Assembly (NCBI RefSeq): GCF_031846305.1
Contig: NZ_JAVRHY010000004.1
Location: 124,001 to 188,000 of the forward strand
Direction of reading: 5' to 3'
From: Spectribacter acetivorans
GTDB lineage: Bacteria > Pseudomonadota > Gammaproteobacteria > Nevskiales > Salinisphaeraceae
Length of the DNA: 64,000 nt
In this document: one piece after another, positions 25,958-34,793 of the stretch
Position numbering within the stretch: the stretch's first letter is position 1
Layout: the number at the start of each line of letters is the position of its first letter
Notes under the pieces: model-generated
Told to the model about the DNA's origin: nothing
Databases searched by the model: none
The model's input: only the letters and a program-made list of their open reading frames with translations
Program-made: the position numbers and the translations under genes

Positions 25958-27412
25958 ATGGTCAATCCGTCGCCGCCGACCAGCACCACGCCCTATCAAA
26001 GCCCGGGGTGCTACGACGAATTGTTCGATGGCAATGGTGTACCGCGGCCGGCCGCGGCCGAGCTGCTGAGTTTCCTGCAGGGGTGGCCGGGCGAGGAACG
26101 CGAGGCCCGACGCCTGGCGGCCGACCTCGCGATTCAGGCCATGGGCATCACCTTCACGGTGTATTCGGAAGGCGCGGCGATCGACCGCGCCTGGCCGTTC
26201 GACATCGTGCCGCGGGTCATTGATGCCCGCGAATGGCAGCGCACCCGCACCGGTCTGGTGCAACGGCTGACGGCCCTCAATGCCTTCATTGCCGATATCT
26301 ACGACCGGCAGCTGGTTGTCCGTGACGGCATCCTGCCGCGCGAGGTGCTGGCCCAGTCGATGAATTTCCGGCCCCAGTGCATCGGCATGCGGCCGCCGGG
26401 CGACATCTGGGCGCATATCTGCGGGTCGGATCTGGTGCGTGATGCCGACGGCAGTCTTTTCGTGCTGGAGGACAATCTGCGCGTGCCGTCCGGGGTGGCC
26501 TACATGGTGGAGAATCGCCTGATCTGCAAGCGGGTGTTTCCGGAAATCTTCGAACGCATGTCGATCCTGCCGGTGGACGAATACCCTAGCGAACTGCTCG
26601 ATACGCTGGCGCAGCTCTCGCCCCGCCCCGGGGAAACGCCCAATGTGGCGCTGCTGACACCGGGCATCTACAACTCGGCCTACTTCGAACACGCCTGGCT
26701 GGCCGGGCAGATGGGGGCGGAACTGGTCCAGGGAAGCGACCTGGTGGTGGCCGATGATGACTGCGTGTACACCCGCACGGTCTTCGGGTTGCAGCGGGTC
26801 GACGTGATCTACCGCCGGGTGGATGACCTGTTTCTCGATCCCGAGGCATTCAACCGCGATTCCATGCTTGGCACGCCGGGTCTGATGCGTGCCTGGCTCA
26901 AGGGCAACGTGGCGCTGGCCAATGCACCGGGGGCCGGGGTGGCGGACGACAAGGTGGTATACGCCTTTGTCCCGCAGTTGATCCGCTATTACCTCGGTGA
27001 AGAGCCCATACTGCCGAATGTGCCCACCTTCCTCTGCATGGACCCGAAACAGCGCGATCACGTGCTGGCCAATCTGGATCAACTGGTGGTCAAGCCGGCC
27101 AACGAATCCGGCGGTTACGGCATGCTGATCGGCCCGCGGTCCAGCGCCGAGGAGCGGGCGGTATTCGCCGATCTGATCCGGGCACGTCCCGGCAACTACA
27201 TCGCCCAGCCCACCCTGTCGCTGTCCACCACGCCCACGCTGGTGGACGGTGAACTGGCGCCGCGTCACGTGGACCTGCGGCCGTTCATCCTCGCCCGCGA
27301 GAATCCCTACGTAACCATGGGTGGCCTGACCCGGGTCGCCCTGCGAGAGGGGTCACTGGTCGTCAACAGCTCCCAGGGCGGCGGCAGCAAGGACACCTGG
27401 GTAGTCGAATAA
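25958..27412 (+). CDS. circularly permuted ATP-grasp family protein
   Basis: 484 residues from the ATG at 25958, normal for COG2308 proteins. Blocks typical of the family are visible: PFDIVPRVIDAREW near 85, LNAFIADIYDRQLVVRDGIL, DLVRDADGSLFVLEDNLRVP, then the nucleotide-binding end VVKPANESGGYGMLIGP and PTLVDGELAPRHVDLRPF. ATP-grasp enzymes join a carboxylate to an amine via an acyl phosphate, so peptide-like ligation is the predicted chemistry. First gene of a tight operon; its stop and the next start share TAATG. Divergent from the cytochrome gene. The product of the pathway is unknown. Confidence 0.9.
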   Translation: MVNPSPPTSTTPYQSPGCYDELFDGNGVPRPAAAELLSFLQGWPGEEREARRLAADLAIQAMGITFTVYSEGAAIDRAWPFDIVPRVIDAREWQRTRTGLVQRLTALNAFIADIYDRQLVVRDGILPREVLAQSMNFRPQCIGMRPPGDIWAHICGSDLVRDADGSLFVLEDNLRVPSGVAYMVENRLICKRVFPEIFERMSILPVDEYPSELLDTLAQLSPRPGETPNVALLTPGIYNSAYFEHAWLAGQMGAELVQGSDLVVADDDCVYTRTVFGLQRVDVIYRRVDDLFLDPEAFNRDSMLGTPGLMRAWLKGNVALANAPGAGVADDKVVYAFVPQLIRYYLGEEPILPNVPTFLCMDPKQRDHVLANLDQLVVKPANESGGYGMLIGPRSSAEERAVFADLIRARPGNYIAQPTLSLSTTPTLVDGELAPRHVDLRPFILARENPYVTMGGLTRVALREGSLVVNSSQGGGSKDTWVVE

Positions 27413-28356
27413 TGCTGTCCCGCGTCGCCAACAATCTGTACTGGGCCGGTCGTTACATCGAGCGCGCGGAGAACACCGCCCGCCTGATCAACGTGACCAC
27501 CTACCTGCTGCTCGACCTACCGCGTCAGACCGACTTCGACTGGCGACCCCTGGTGGAAATCAACGGCGCGGAAGCATTCTTTGACGAGCGTTATCCCGAG
27601 GGCGGCGAACTCGACGTCATGCGCTTCCTGATACTGGACCCGCTCAACCCGACGTCGATTCGCCAGTCACTGGCTTCGGCTCGTGACAACCTGCGCACCA
27701 CCCGCGACATCGTGCCGCGCGAAGCCTGGGAAGAAATCAACGAGCTCTACAACTTTCTCTCCGGCCACGGTAACGAAGCCCTGCCACGACGACGGCGCCA
27801 GGGACTGCTGGACCGGGTGCTGCGCTGCGGCCGCATGGTGGCGGGACTGCTCGACAGCGGCATGAGTCGCGATGCCGCCTACGAATTCCTGCAACTCGGC
27901 GTGAACATCGAGCGGGCCGACATGACCACCCGGATCGTGGACGTGCGTACCGAGGATCTGCTGGAGCAGGCGCGTGACGGGTTGCCGCCGTTCCAGAGCC
28001 TGCAATGGCTGAGCATGCTGCGTTCGCTGTCGGGCTATCAGATGTATCGCCGACATGTCCGCAGCCGCGTATCCGGCCCGCGGGTACTCGGATTCCTGCT
28101 GCAGAATCAGGCGTTCCCGCGGTCGGTGCGCTTCTGCGTCGAGGCCGCTGAAAAGCGGCTGGCGCGGCTACCGGATGGCGCCGCAGGCATCGAGCTCTGC
28201 CGTCGCACTGAAGCGATGCTGGGTGAAGCCAGCATGGCCAGCCTGATCGATCACGGGCTCAGCGATTTCCTCGATCACGTGCAGCGTCAACTCATCAGCC
28301 TGCATGCCTGTATCGATGCCACCTACTTCGGCATGCGTGTGGAGGCGGAGGCTTGA
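27412..28356 (+). CDS. alpha-E domain protein (COG2307)
   Basis: 314 residues, all helical. Family blocks: LSRVANNLYWAGRYIERAENTARL at the N-terminus, then a middle with NLRTTRDIVPREAWEEINELY, and MFRR-like helix ends such as LQLGVNIERADMTTRIVDVR. Alpha-E proteins are almost always encoded next to the ATP-grasp of COG2308, frequently with a transglutaminase-like peptidase. Their reaction is not established. Start ATG overlaps the upstream stop by one base; the stop overlaps the next start by four bases. No cysteines in a catalytic setting were noticed. Confidence 0.9.
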   Translation: MLSRVANNLYWAGRYIERAENTARLINVTTYLLLDLPRQTDFDWRPLVEINGAEAFFDERYPEGGELDVMRFLILDPLNPTSIRQSLASARDNLRTTRDIVPREAWEEINELYNFLSGHGNEALPRRRRQGLLDRVLRCGRMVAGLLDSGMSRDAAYEFLQLGVNIERADMTTRIVDVRTEDLLEQARDGLPPFQSLQWLSMLRSLSGYQMYRRHVRSRVSGPRVLGFLLQNQAFPRSVRFCVEAAEKRLARLPDGAAGIELCRRTEAMLGEASMASLIDHGLSDFLDHVQRQLISLHACIDATYFGMRVEAEA

Positions 28357-29453
28357 AGACCTTCCAGTGCCAGTGCGGTAACAGCATCTTCTTCCGCAAC
28401 AGCCGCTGCGCCTCCTGTGATCGCCTGCTCGGCTACGCGCCGGGCCTCCACACCATGACCGCGCTGGAACCCGGCACCGACGGCTGCTGGCAGGTGCCCG
28501 ATGCCGGACGGGTGCGCGGCGCGACATTCCGTCGCTGCCGGAACTACAGCGACCACGACGTGTGCAACTGGCTGACTCCGGCGGATCAGCCCGAGCATTT
28601 CTGCTTCGCCTGCCGGCTGAACCGGGTCACGCCCAATCTGTCGCATCCGCGCCACCCGGCCTTGTGGTACCGGCTGGAGACCGCCAAGCGGCACATGCTC
28701 TATACCCTGCTGGACCTCGCCCTGCCGGTGATCGGCCGCGACCAGGATCCGCAATACGGCCTGGCGTTCGATTTCCTGTCGGATCGGGATACCGATTCCG
28801 AGTTCACCGAACCGCTGATCGGTGCCGACCCGGTCTCCACCGGTCACCTCAACGGCATCATCACCATCAACCTGGCCGAGGCCGATGAGGTGGCACGCGC
28901 CCGCATGCAGGCGCAGATGGGCGAGAACTACCGCACATTACTTGGCCACTTCCGGCACGAGATCGGTCACTATTACTGGAGTCTGCTGATCGAGCGAGGG
29001 GGCCGACTCGCCGAATTCCGCGAGCTGTTCGGCGACGAGCGTGCCGACTATGCGCAGTCGCTGCAGCGGCATTACCATGACGGGGCGCCGACGGACTGGT
29101 CCCGGCATGCCATTACCGCTTACGCCACCGCCCATCCCTGGGAGGACTGGGCCGAGTCCTGGGCCCACTACATGCACATGACCGACACCCTGGACACGGC
29201 GTTGCAATTCCAGTTCGTGCCGCCCCGGCCCTGGCGCGAACGGCTGGAGGAATTCGACACCATGATGCACGCCTGGACCCGGCTGGCCACCGGCATGAAC
29301 GCGATCAACCGCAGCATGGGACTGGCCGACGCCTACCCCTTCGTACTGCAGGAGGGGCCGGCACGCGACAAGCTAGCCTTCATACACGACGTCATTCGTG
29401 CAGCCACGGGAAACCGGGCAACCATGCAGGCACCACGCCACCGATCCGCGTGA
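28353..29453 (+). CDS. zinc-ribbon putative metallopeptidase
   Basis: 366 residues with a TTG start at 28353 (GGAGG lies just upstream; no ATG fits). N-terminal zinc ribbon with C6, C8, C19 and C22 (CQCGN, CASCD). The metallopeptidase motif HExxH is HEIGH at residues 202-206, with a downstream acidic block DWAESWAHYMH that may hold the third ligand. This is the zinc-peptidase class often found with ATP-grasp and alpha-E genes. Cytoplasmic. It probably processes the peptide product of the operon or its precursor (inference). Overlaps both neighbours by four bases. Confidence 0.82.
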   Translation: MKTFQCQCGNSIFFRNSRCASCDRLLGYAPGLHTMTALEPGTDGCWQVPDAGRVRGATFRRCRNYSDHDVCNWLTPADQPEHFCFACRLNRVTPNLSHPRHPALWYRLETAKRHMLYTLLDLALPVIGRDQDPQYGLAFDFLSDRDTDSEFTEPLIGADPVSTGHLNGIITINLAEADEVARARMQAQMGENYRTLLGHFRHEIGHYYWSLLIERGGRLAEFRELFGDERADYAQSLQRHYHDGAPTDWSRHAITAYATAHPWEDWAESWAHYMHMTDTLDTALQFQFVPPRPWRERLEEFDTMMHAWTRLATGMNAINRSMGLADAYPFVLQEGPARDKLAFIHDVIRAATGNRATMQAPRHRSA

Positions 29454-30316
29454 CGGACGGGCGCTGTCAGCGGTCGTTCACGACGGTACGCGGCCTCAGC
29501 CATTGTGTGCGTCACTGGCCGCGGAACGACTGGCCATCCGTATTCCTGCTGCATGGACTACTGGATACCGGCGCCAGCTTCGCCCCCATGGCCGAGCATC
29601 TGGCGCCGAAGGCCAATCTTCTCGCGCCGGACTGGCGCGGCCACGGGGACAGCGATCGCGCCCCCAACGGTTACTGGTTTCCCGATTACGTGGCCGATCT
29701 CGACGCTCTGATCGACACGCTGGCTGGCAACCAGACGGTCGCGCTGGTCGGTCACAGCATGGGCGGGCAGATCGCCAGCCTCTACGCCGGCCTGCGACCG
29801 GAACGCGTCACCCATCTGATCTGCCTGGACAGCCTGAACGTACCGGCGACGGCGCCCGAAACCATGCCCCGCCGCTACCGGGACTGGCTGGCGGCACAAT
29901 CCCGGCCGCCGGCACCACGCCGCTATTCGGACCTGGATGACCTGGCTCGACGGATTCACGCCCGGTATCCGGAACTCACTGCCGCACAGGTTCGCCAGCT
30001 TGCCGAGGACTGGTCGCGCCCCGACGACCAAGGCGGCATCCGGCTGGCCAGTGATCCGCTACATCGCGTGTCGTTTCCGGTCGCCTTCCACCCCGAGGAT
30101 TACATGGCGGTGTGGCAACAGGTAACGGCCCCGGTCCTCTGCCTGGATGGGGGAAGGTCACCGGCGAGCCGCTGGATTGACGCTGCCGAGATGCAGCGAC
30201 GCCGTGATTGCTTCAGGGATGTCACGCACGACCTGCTACCCGAGTGCGGCCATATGCTGCACCTTGAACAGCCGGCCATGGTTGCCGCGCATATCGCGCG
30301 ATTCCTCGGCATCTGA
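29450..30316 (+). CDS. alpha/beta hydrolase at end of the ATP-grasp operon
   Basis: 288 residues, GTG start at 29450 sharing four bases with the peptidase stop. Oxyanion-loop HGLLDTG near residue 35, DWRGHGDS, nucleophile elbow VGHSMGGQ with Ser, acid in LDGGRS region, and histidine in PECGHMLHLEQP. Serine hydrolase of the esterase/peptidase type. The tight overlap ties it to the ATP-grasp/alpha-E/peptidase operon. In other genomes the fourth slot is often a transglutaminase; here an alpha/beta hydrolase takes it. Substrate unknown. Confidence 0.85.
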   Translation: MTDGRCQRSFTTVRGLSHCVRHWPRNDWPSVFLLHGLLDTGASFAPMAEHLAPKANLLAPDWRGHGDSDRAPNGYWFPDYVADLDALIDTLAGNQTVALVGHSMGGQIASLYAGLRPERVTHLICLDSLNVPATAPETMPRRYRDWLAAQSRPPAPRRYSDLDDLARRIHARYPELTAAQVRQLAEDWSRPDDQGGIRLASDPLHRVSFPVAFHPEDYMAVWQQVTAPVLCLDGGRSPASRWIDAAEMQRRRDCFRDVTHDLLPECGHMLHLEQPAMVAAHIARFLGI

Positions 30317-30518
30317 GCGCATTTATTGCGCCTTGGCAAAGCCGCCCTAACACGGCGCAATACACCTGTTTATTGCAGCCCGGTGCTACCGAGCGTAGCC
30401 GGTATCTGTAAGGGTTATTTCCGATTGCCTTTTTGTTGCATGCCGTGCTTACTACTGAAGCCGACGGCATTACAGCCGACAACATAACGAAAGCCGGTGC
30501 GATGGAGAGGAGACGGAT
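30317..30518. other. 201-bp intergenic with an inverted repeat
   Basis: This gap holds the inverted repeat TATTGCGCC (30324-30332) and GGCGCAATA (30354-30362), 21 bases apart, which could be a weak terminator of the ATP-grasp operon although no T-run follows. Further along, AT-rich sequence up to the GGAGAGGAGA ribosome site of the acylase gene may hold its promoter. No gene is visible here. Confidence 0.4.
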
Positions 30519-33224
30519 ATGACGGTAAACAATCCAGTGCGTGGGATGCGCACGACCGGGCTGGCCCTGGTCTTGAGCATGACGATGATGGCGGGTTGCG
30601 GCGGTGACAACGACGGCGCGCCGACCAATGCCGGCGACCCTGGTGGCCCCGAACCAGTCCCGGCCGACCGTATCTTCGACGGCGACGATGACCTGCAAGC
30701 CGAAATCCGGCGCACCACGAATGGTGCCGCCCACATTCGTGCCGACAATCTCGAGTCCGCGGGCTTCGGTCAGGGCTACGCGCAGGCGCAGGACAACATC
30801 TGCCTGATTGCCGAGCAGGTCGTCAAAGCCAATAGCCAGCGGGCCCGCTTCTTCGGGCCAGGCCCGCAGAACATCAACATCATCAAGGATTTCAGCTACA
30901 AGGCGCTGGAGGTCTATGAAAGGGCTGAGGCCGAATTCGAGCAGCTCTCGGACGAGAGCCGCGCCATCATTCAGGGCTTCGCCGCCGGGTATAACGACTA
31001 TCTCGCTACCCAGGGCGGTGCCGCCGGAATTGCTGACCCACGCTGTGCCAACCAGCCCTGGGTACGCCCGATAACGCCGATAGACCTGTTTGCGTACTAC
31101 CGGATCATCGCGCTGTTCGCAAGCGGCGACCTGTTCACCACCGGCGTATTGTTCGCCGCAGCACCCCCGAACGTCGACCCATCACCACGCCCGGTAATGA
31201 CCTCGGGCATGAGTGATCAGCAGATGGAAACGGCCCGAAACCTGATCGCGGATATATCCGTGGATAACCTGCCGGATATTGACCTGCAGAAGCAGCTCGA
31301 CGAATTGCCACTGGCCATGGGCAGCAATGGCTGGGGCATCGGCAGCGAGTTGTCCGAAACCGGCGGCGGCGCCCTGCTGGCCAACCCGCATTTCCCTTAC
31401 AACGGACCACGCCGGTTCTGGCAGAGCCATATGACCGTACCGGACGTCATCGATGTGGTCGGCGCAGGTCTGGTTGGTTACCCGCTGCCGCAAATCGGTT
31501 TCAACGAGAATCTGGGCTGGACCCATACGGTTACCACGTCGAACCGCTTCACTGCATACGTCCTGGCGCTGACTGCAGGTAACGGCACGACGTACATCAA
31601 GGACGATCAGGCGCGGCCCATTACCAAACGCACCTTCACCATCCAGGTGGCGACCGGCGGCCCGCAGACCATGACACTGGAGAAGGATTTCTATTACTCG
31701 GAATACGGCCCGATGATCGCGGCCAATCTCGTCAATCCCGCATTCCCGGCCTGGGGTGATGTACTCAACGGCGTACAGGCCGCCATCACCTACCGTGACG
31801 CCAACGCCCGTGCCGACGACATCATCGATCAGTGGCTGGGCATGGGTCGAGCCAGCAATCTGGAGGAGTTCCAGTCGGTGTTCGCCAATAACCGCGGCAC
31901 CCTCTGGGTGAATACCATGTACGCGGATGATCAGGGCAATGCCTTCTACATCGATGGCAGCTCGGTGCCGAACCTTTCACCACAGGCGATAGCGGCTTAC
32001 CGCAACGACCTCGCAAACGATCCCACGATTGGCGCAGCCTACAGCCAGGGGTTCGTGGTGCTGCCCGGCACCACCTCGCTATTCGATTGGCAGCCCGGCA
32101 GCCGTGACTTCCTCACCCCGTTCGAAGCCATGCCCAAGTTGACCCGCAGCGACTTCGTCCAAAACTCCAATGACAGCTACTGGGCCACCAATCCGGAGGC
32201 TTTTCTGACGAGCTTCTCGCCGCTTTACGGCCCGGTCGAAACACCACAGGGACCGCGTACTCGATTGGGTCTGCACATGCTGCAGAACCCGACCGAGAGC
32301 GGTCCGAGCTCGGTCGCACCGGCTGGCAACGACGGGCTGTTCAACGGCACCGAGCTTATGGACATGCTGTATTCCAACCGGGCTCTGTACAGCGAACCCG
32401 GCGTCACCGGCGTACTCGACGCGCTGCGAACCCGATGCACCGCCGTCGGCACCGATTCGGTGACAACGGCAGGCGGGAGCCGATCGGTCGATCAGGGCTG
32501 CGCCGTGCTGGAAAACTGGGATGGTCTGTTCAACCTGGACAGCGTGGGCGCGCACGTCTTCCGGGTATTCATCGCCAATTACGACGACCAGCTGCCTGGC
32601 GACCTGAGCGTGCCATTCGACCCGGCTGACCCGGTCAACACGCCCCGGATCCCTGCCGACCCACCGACCGACCTGGCTGAAGACCCCATGCTTGGCGCAC
32701 TCGCAGCCGGGCTTGATGCACTGGATAACGCGGGCATTCCCTATGGCGCACCGCTGGGCCAGGTGCAGTTCGTGCTGCCCTCGAACAACGCCCCACCCCT
32801 GGATTTCGCCAGCCTTGCTCCCACGCGGGCGCCGATTCCATGGCCCGGCGGTGATGGCGAGGTCAGCGGCGTGTTCAACGATAATTCGTTGAGTGCTTCC
32901 CCACTGGCCCAGGACACGCTGTATCCGGTTATCGCGCCCCAGGAAACCGTGGCCAATACCGGCGGCCTGTCCGCCACGGCCGGCATCGATGGCTGGCTGC
33001 GCAACAACGGCACCAGCTGGCACTTCGGACTGTCGTTCGGTGAAAGCGGACCCGAGGCCGTGGGACTTTTGAGTTACTCACAGTCCAGCGACTCGACATC
33101 GCCGTTCTTCGCCGATCAGCAGGCGCGATTCTCGGCGGGCAACTACCGCCCGATCCGGTTTACCGAGACGCAGATCAGCAACGATCCGACACTGACCACA
33201 ATCACGGTAAGTGACAGTGACTGA
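30519..33224 (+). CDS. penicillin-acylase family lipoprotein (N-acyl amide hydrolase)
   Basis: 901 residues, start with strong Shine-Dalgarno GGAGAGGAGA. Lipobox MAGC with Cys27. The alpha part (about 55-260) has GFGQGYAQAQDNICLIAEQV, typical of the acylase family. The autoprocessing site is MGSNGW: Ser269 would be the new N-terminal nucleophile of the beta subunit. The beta part has NPHFPYNGP, IGFNENLGWTHTVT and NSNDSYWATNPEAF. These Ntn-hydrolases cleave amides such as penicillin, aculeacin or acyl-homoserine lactones; which one here is not determined. Lipidated and periplasmic or surface exposed. It is followed by the DUF1329/DUF1302 pair. Confidence 0.88.
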   Translation: MTVNNPVRGMRTTGLALVLSMTMMAGCGGDNDGAPTNAGDPGGPEPVPADRIFDGDDDLQAEIRRTTNGAAHIRADNLESAGFGQGYAQAQDNICLIAEQVVKANSQRARFFGPGPQNINIIKDFSYKALEVYERAEAEFEQLSDESRAIIQGFAAGYNDYLATQGGAAGIADPRCANQPWVRPITPIDLFAYYRIIALFASGDLFTTGVLFAAAPPNVDPSPRPVMTSGMSDQQMETARNLIADISVDNLPDIDLQKQLDELPLAMGSNGWGIGSELSETGGGALLANPHFPYNGPRRFWQSHMTVPDVIDVVGAGLVGYPLPQIGFNENLGWTHTVTTSNRFTAYVLALTAGNGTTYIKDDQARPITKRTFTIQVATGGPQTMTLEKDFYYSEYGPMIAANLVNPAFPAWGDVLNGVQAAITYRDANARADDIIDQWLGMGRASNLEEFQSVFANNRGTLWVNTMYADDQGNAFYIDGSSVPNLSPQAIAAYRNDLANDPTIGAAYSQGFVVLPGTTSLFDWQPGSRDFLTPFEAMPKLTRSDFVQNSNDSYWATNPEAFLTSFSPLYGPVETPQGPRTRLGLHMLQNPTESGPSSVAPAGNDGLFNGTELMDMLYSNRALYSEPGVTGVLDALRTRCTAVGTDSVTTAGGSRSVDQGCAVLENWDGLFNLDSVGAHVFRVFIANYDDQLPGDLSVPFDPADPVNTPRIPADPPTDLAEDPMLGALAAGLDALDNAGIPYGAPLGQVQFVLPSNNAPPLDFASLAPTRAPIPWPGGDGEVSGVFNDNSLSASPLAQDTLYPVIAPQETVANTGGLSATAGIDGWLRNNGTSWHFGLSFGESGPEAVGLLSYSQSSDSTSPFFADQQARFSAGNYRPIRFTETQISNDPTLTTITVSDSD

Positions 33225-33368
33225 TCCCGACCGAACAGTGACGCCAAACCAAGGGTGTGGAACAGAGCTCGATTGCCGATAACCGAAAAGCTTTATGCAT
33301 TGGCGTTGTCCAGGGCCCGTCACGAGGCAGCAGGCGCCAATGCCAGGACCGCGAACTGGAGGATGGAG

Positions 33369-34748
33369 ATGAAACATATTTGCCGAGTCGGCATAGCCGG
33401 CTTCTATCTCGCCGTGGCCAGCACCGCCGTGCTAGCGGGCGTGTCACCCGAACAGGCCGCCCGGCTAGGCGGCGACGAACTGACGCCGACCGGCGCCGAG
33501 CGTGCCGGTAACGAGGCCGGCACCATCCCGGCATGGGATGGAGGACTGACGACTGCCCCGGCCGCTTTCGGTGGCGCGGAAGGTCGGTACGCCAACCCCT
33601 ATGCGGACGACGAACCGAAGTTCGTGATTACCGCCGACAATCTGGACCAACACCGGGATCATCTCACTGACGGCCAGATCGCCCTGCTCCAGCGCTGGCC
33701 GGATACCTACAAGATGCCGGTCTACGAAACACGGCGCAGTTACGCGGATCCGGGCTGGGTGTACAAGGCGGTGGCCGATAACGCCGCAACCAGCGAGTTG
33801 ATCGAGGACGGCGAAGGCATTGCCGGCGCAACGGGTGGCATTCCGTTTCCGTTCATCGAGGAAACCAGTAACCCCGGCAAGGCTGCGGTGTGGAATCACA
33901 AGCTTCGCTACCGGGGCGGGGACGTCAAGTACACCAGTGCCCAGATAGTTACCCAGCCGGGTGACGATTATCGCCTGAGCAAGCTGCTGATCGAAACAAA
34001 ATTCCCGTACAACCGGCAGGGCATCGAGCCCAGCGATCTTGAGAACATCTCCATTTACTTCCTCCAGACAGTACTCGAGCCTCCGCGCAGTGCCGGACAG
34101 ATCCTGCTGGTGCACGAGACCATCAATCAGGTGGAAGAGCCGCGCCGCGCCTGGCTGTACAACCCGGGACAGCGGCGTATTCGCCGCGCCCCGAACGTTG
34201 CCTACGACAACCCGGGGACCGACTCCGACGGCATGCGCACGAACGATCAGTTCGACATGTTCAATGGCGCCACCGATCGCTATAACTGGGAGCTGGTCGG
34301 CAAGCGGGAAATCTACGTCCCCTACAACAGCTATGACCTTCAGCTGGCACCAACCTACGAAAGCGTTTTCAACGAAGACCACACCAATCAGGACCTGATG
34401 CGCTACGAACTGCATCGAGTCTGGGTGGTCGAGGCGACAGTCAAGGACGGCACCTCGCACATCTACGCCAAGCGCCGCTTCTATATCGACGAAGACAGCT
34501 GGAACATTGTTGCCGCCGACCAATGGGACCAGCGCGGCGAGCTATGGCGAGTGATGGAAGGTCATACCGCGCAGCTTTACGACCGCCCGTTCATGGCCCC
34601 TGTCATGCTCTCGTCCTACGACCTGGACTCCGGACGCTATCTACTGCTGGGCCTCAACAACGAGGAAACAGCGTTCTGGGATTCAACCGTCGAGTACGAC
34701 AAGAGCTACTTCAACCCGCGCAACATCCAGCGCCGCGCGACCAGGTAG
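33369..34748 (+). CDS. DUF1329 outer-membrane-associated protein
   Basis: 459 residues from the ATG at 33369, chosen because GGAGG lies six bases upstream and because the signal peptide MKHICRVGIAGFYLAVASTAV follows directly. Family blocks: QAARLGGDELTPTGAERAGN at the mature start, PYSYK-like YPNRQG region (KFPYNRQGIEP) and NQEETAFWDSTVEY-like strands near the end. DUF1329 proteins resemble LolA/LolB-type lipid carriers and travel with DUF1302 proteins and often RND exporters. Role in moving hydrophobic molecules through the envelope is inference. DUF1302 gene begins 45 bases downstream. Confidence 0.9.
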   Translation: MKHICRVGIAGFYLAVASTAVLAGVSPEQAARLGGDELTPTGAERAGNEAGTIPAWDGGLTTAPAAFGGAEGRYANPYADDEPKFVITADNLDQHRDHLTDGQIALLQRWPDTYKMPVYETRRSYADPGWVYKAVADNAATSELIEDGEGIAGATGGIPFPFIEETSNPGKAAVWNHKLRYRGGDVKYTSAQIVTQPGDDYRLSKLLIETKFPYNRQGIEPSDLENISIYFLQTVLEPPRSAGQILLVHETINQVEEPRRAWLYNPGQRRIRRAPNVAYDNPGTDSDGMRTNDQFDMFNGATDRYNWELVGKREIYVPYNSYDLQLAPTYESVFNEDHTNQDLMRYELHRVWVVEATVKDGTSHIYAKRRFYIDEDSWNIVAADQWDQRGELWRVMEGHTAQLYDRPFMAPVMLSSYDLDSGRYLLLGLNNEETAFWDSTVEYDKSYFNPRNIQRRATR

Positions 34749-34793
34749 CCGCAACGAATAACCGATAATGATCAAGGAACGGGAGGGGATTTT

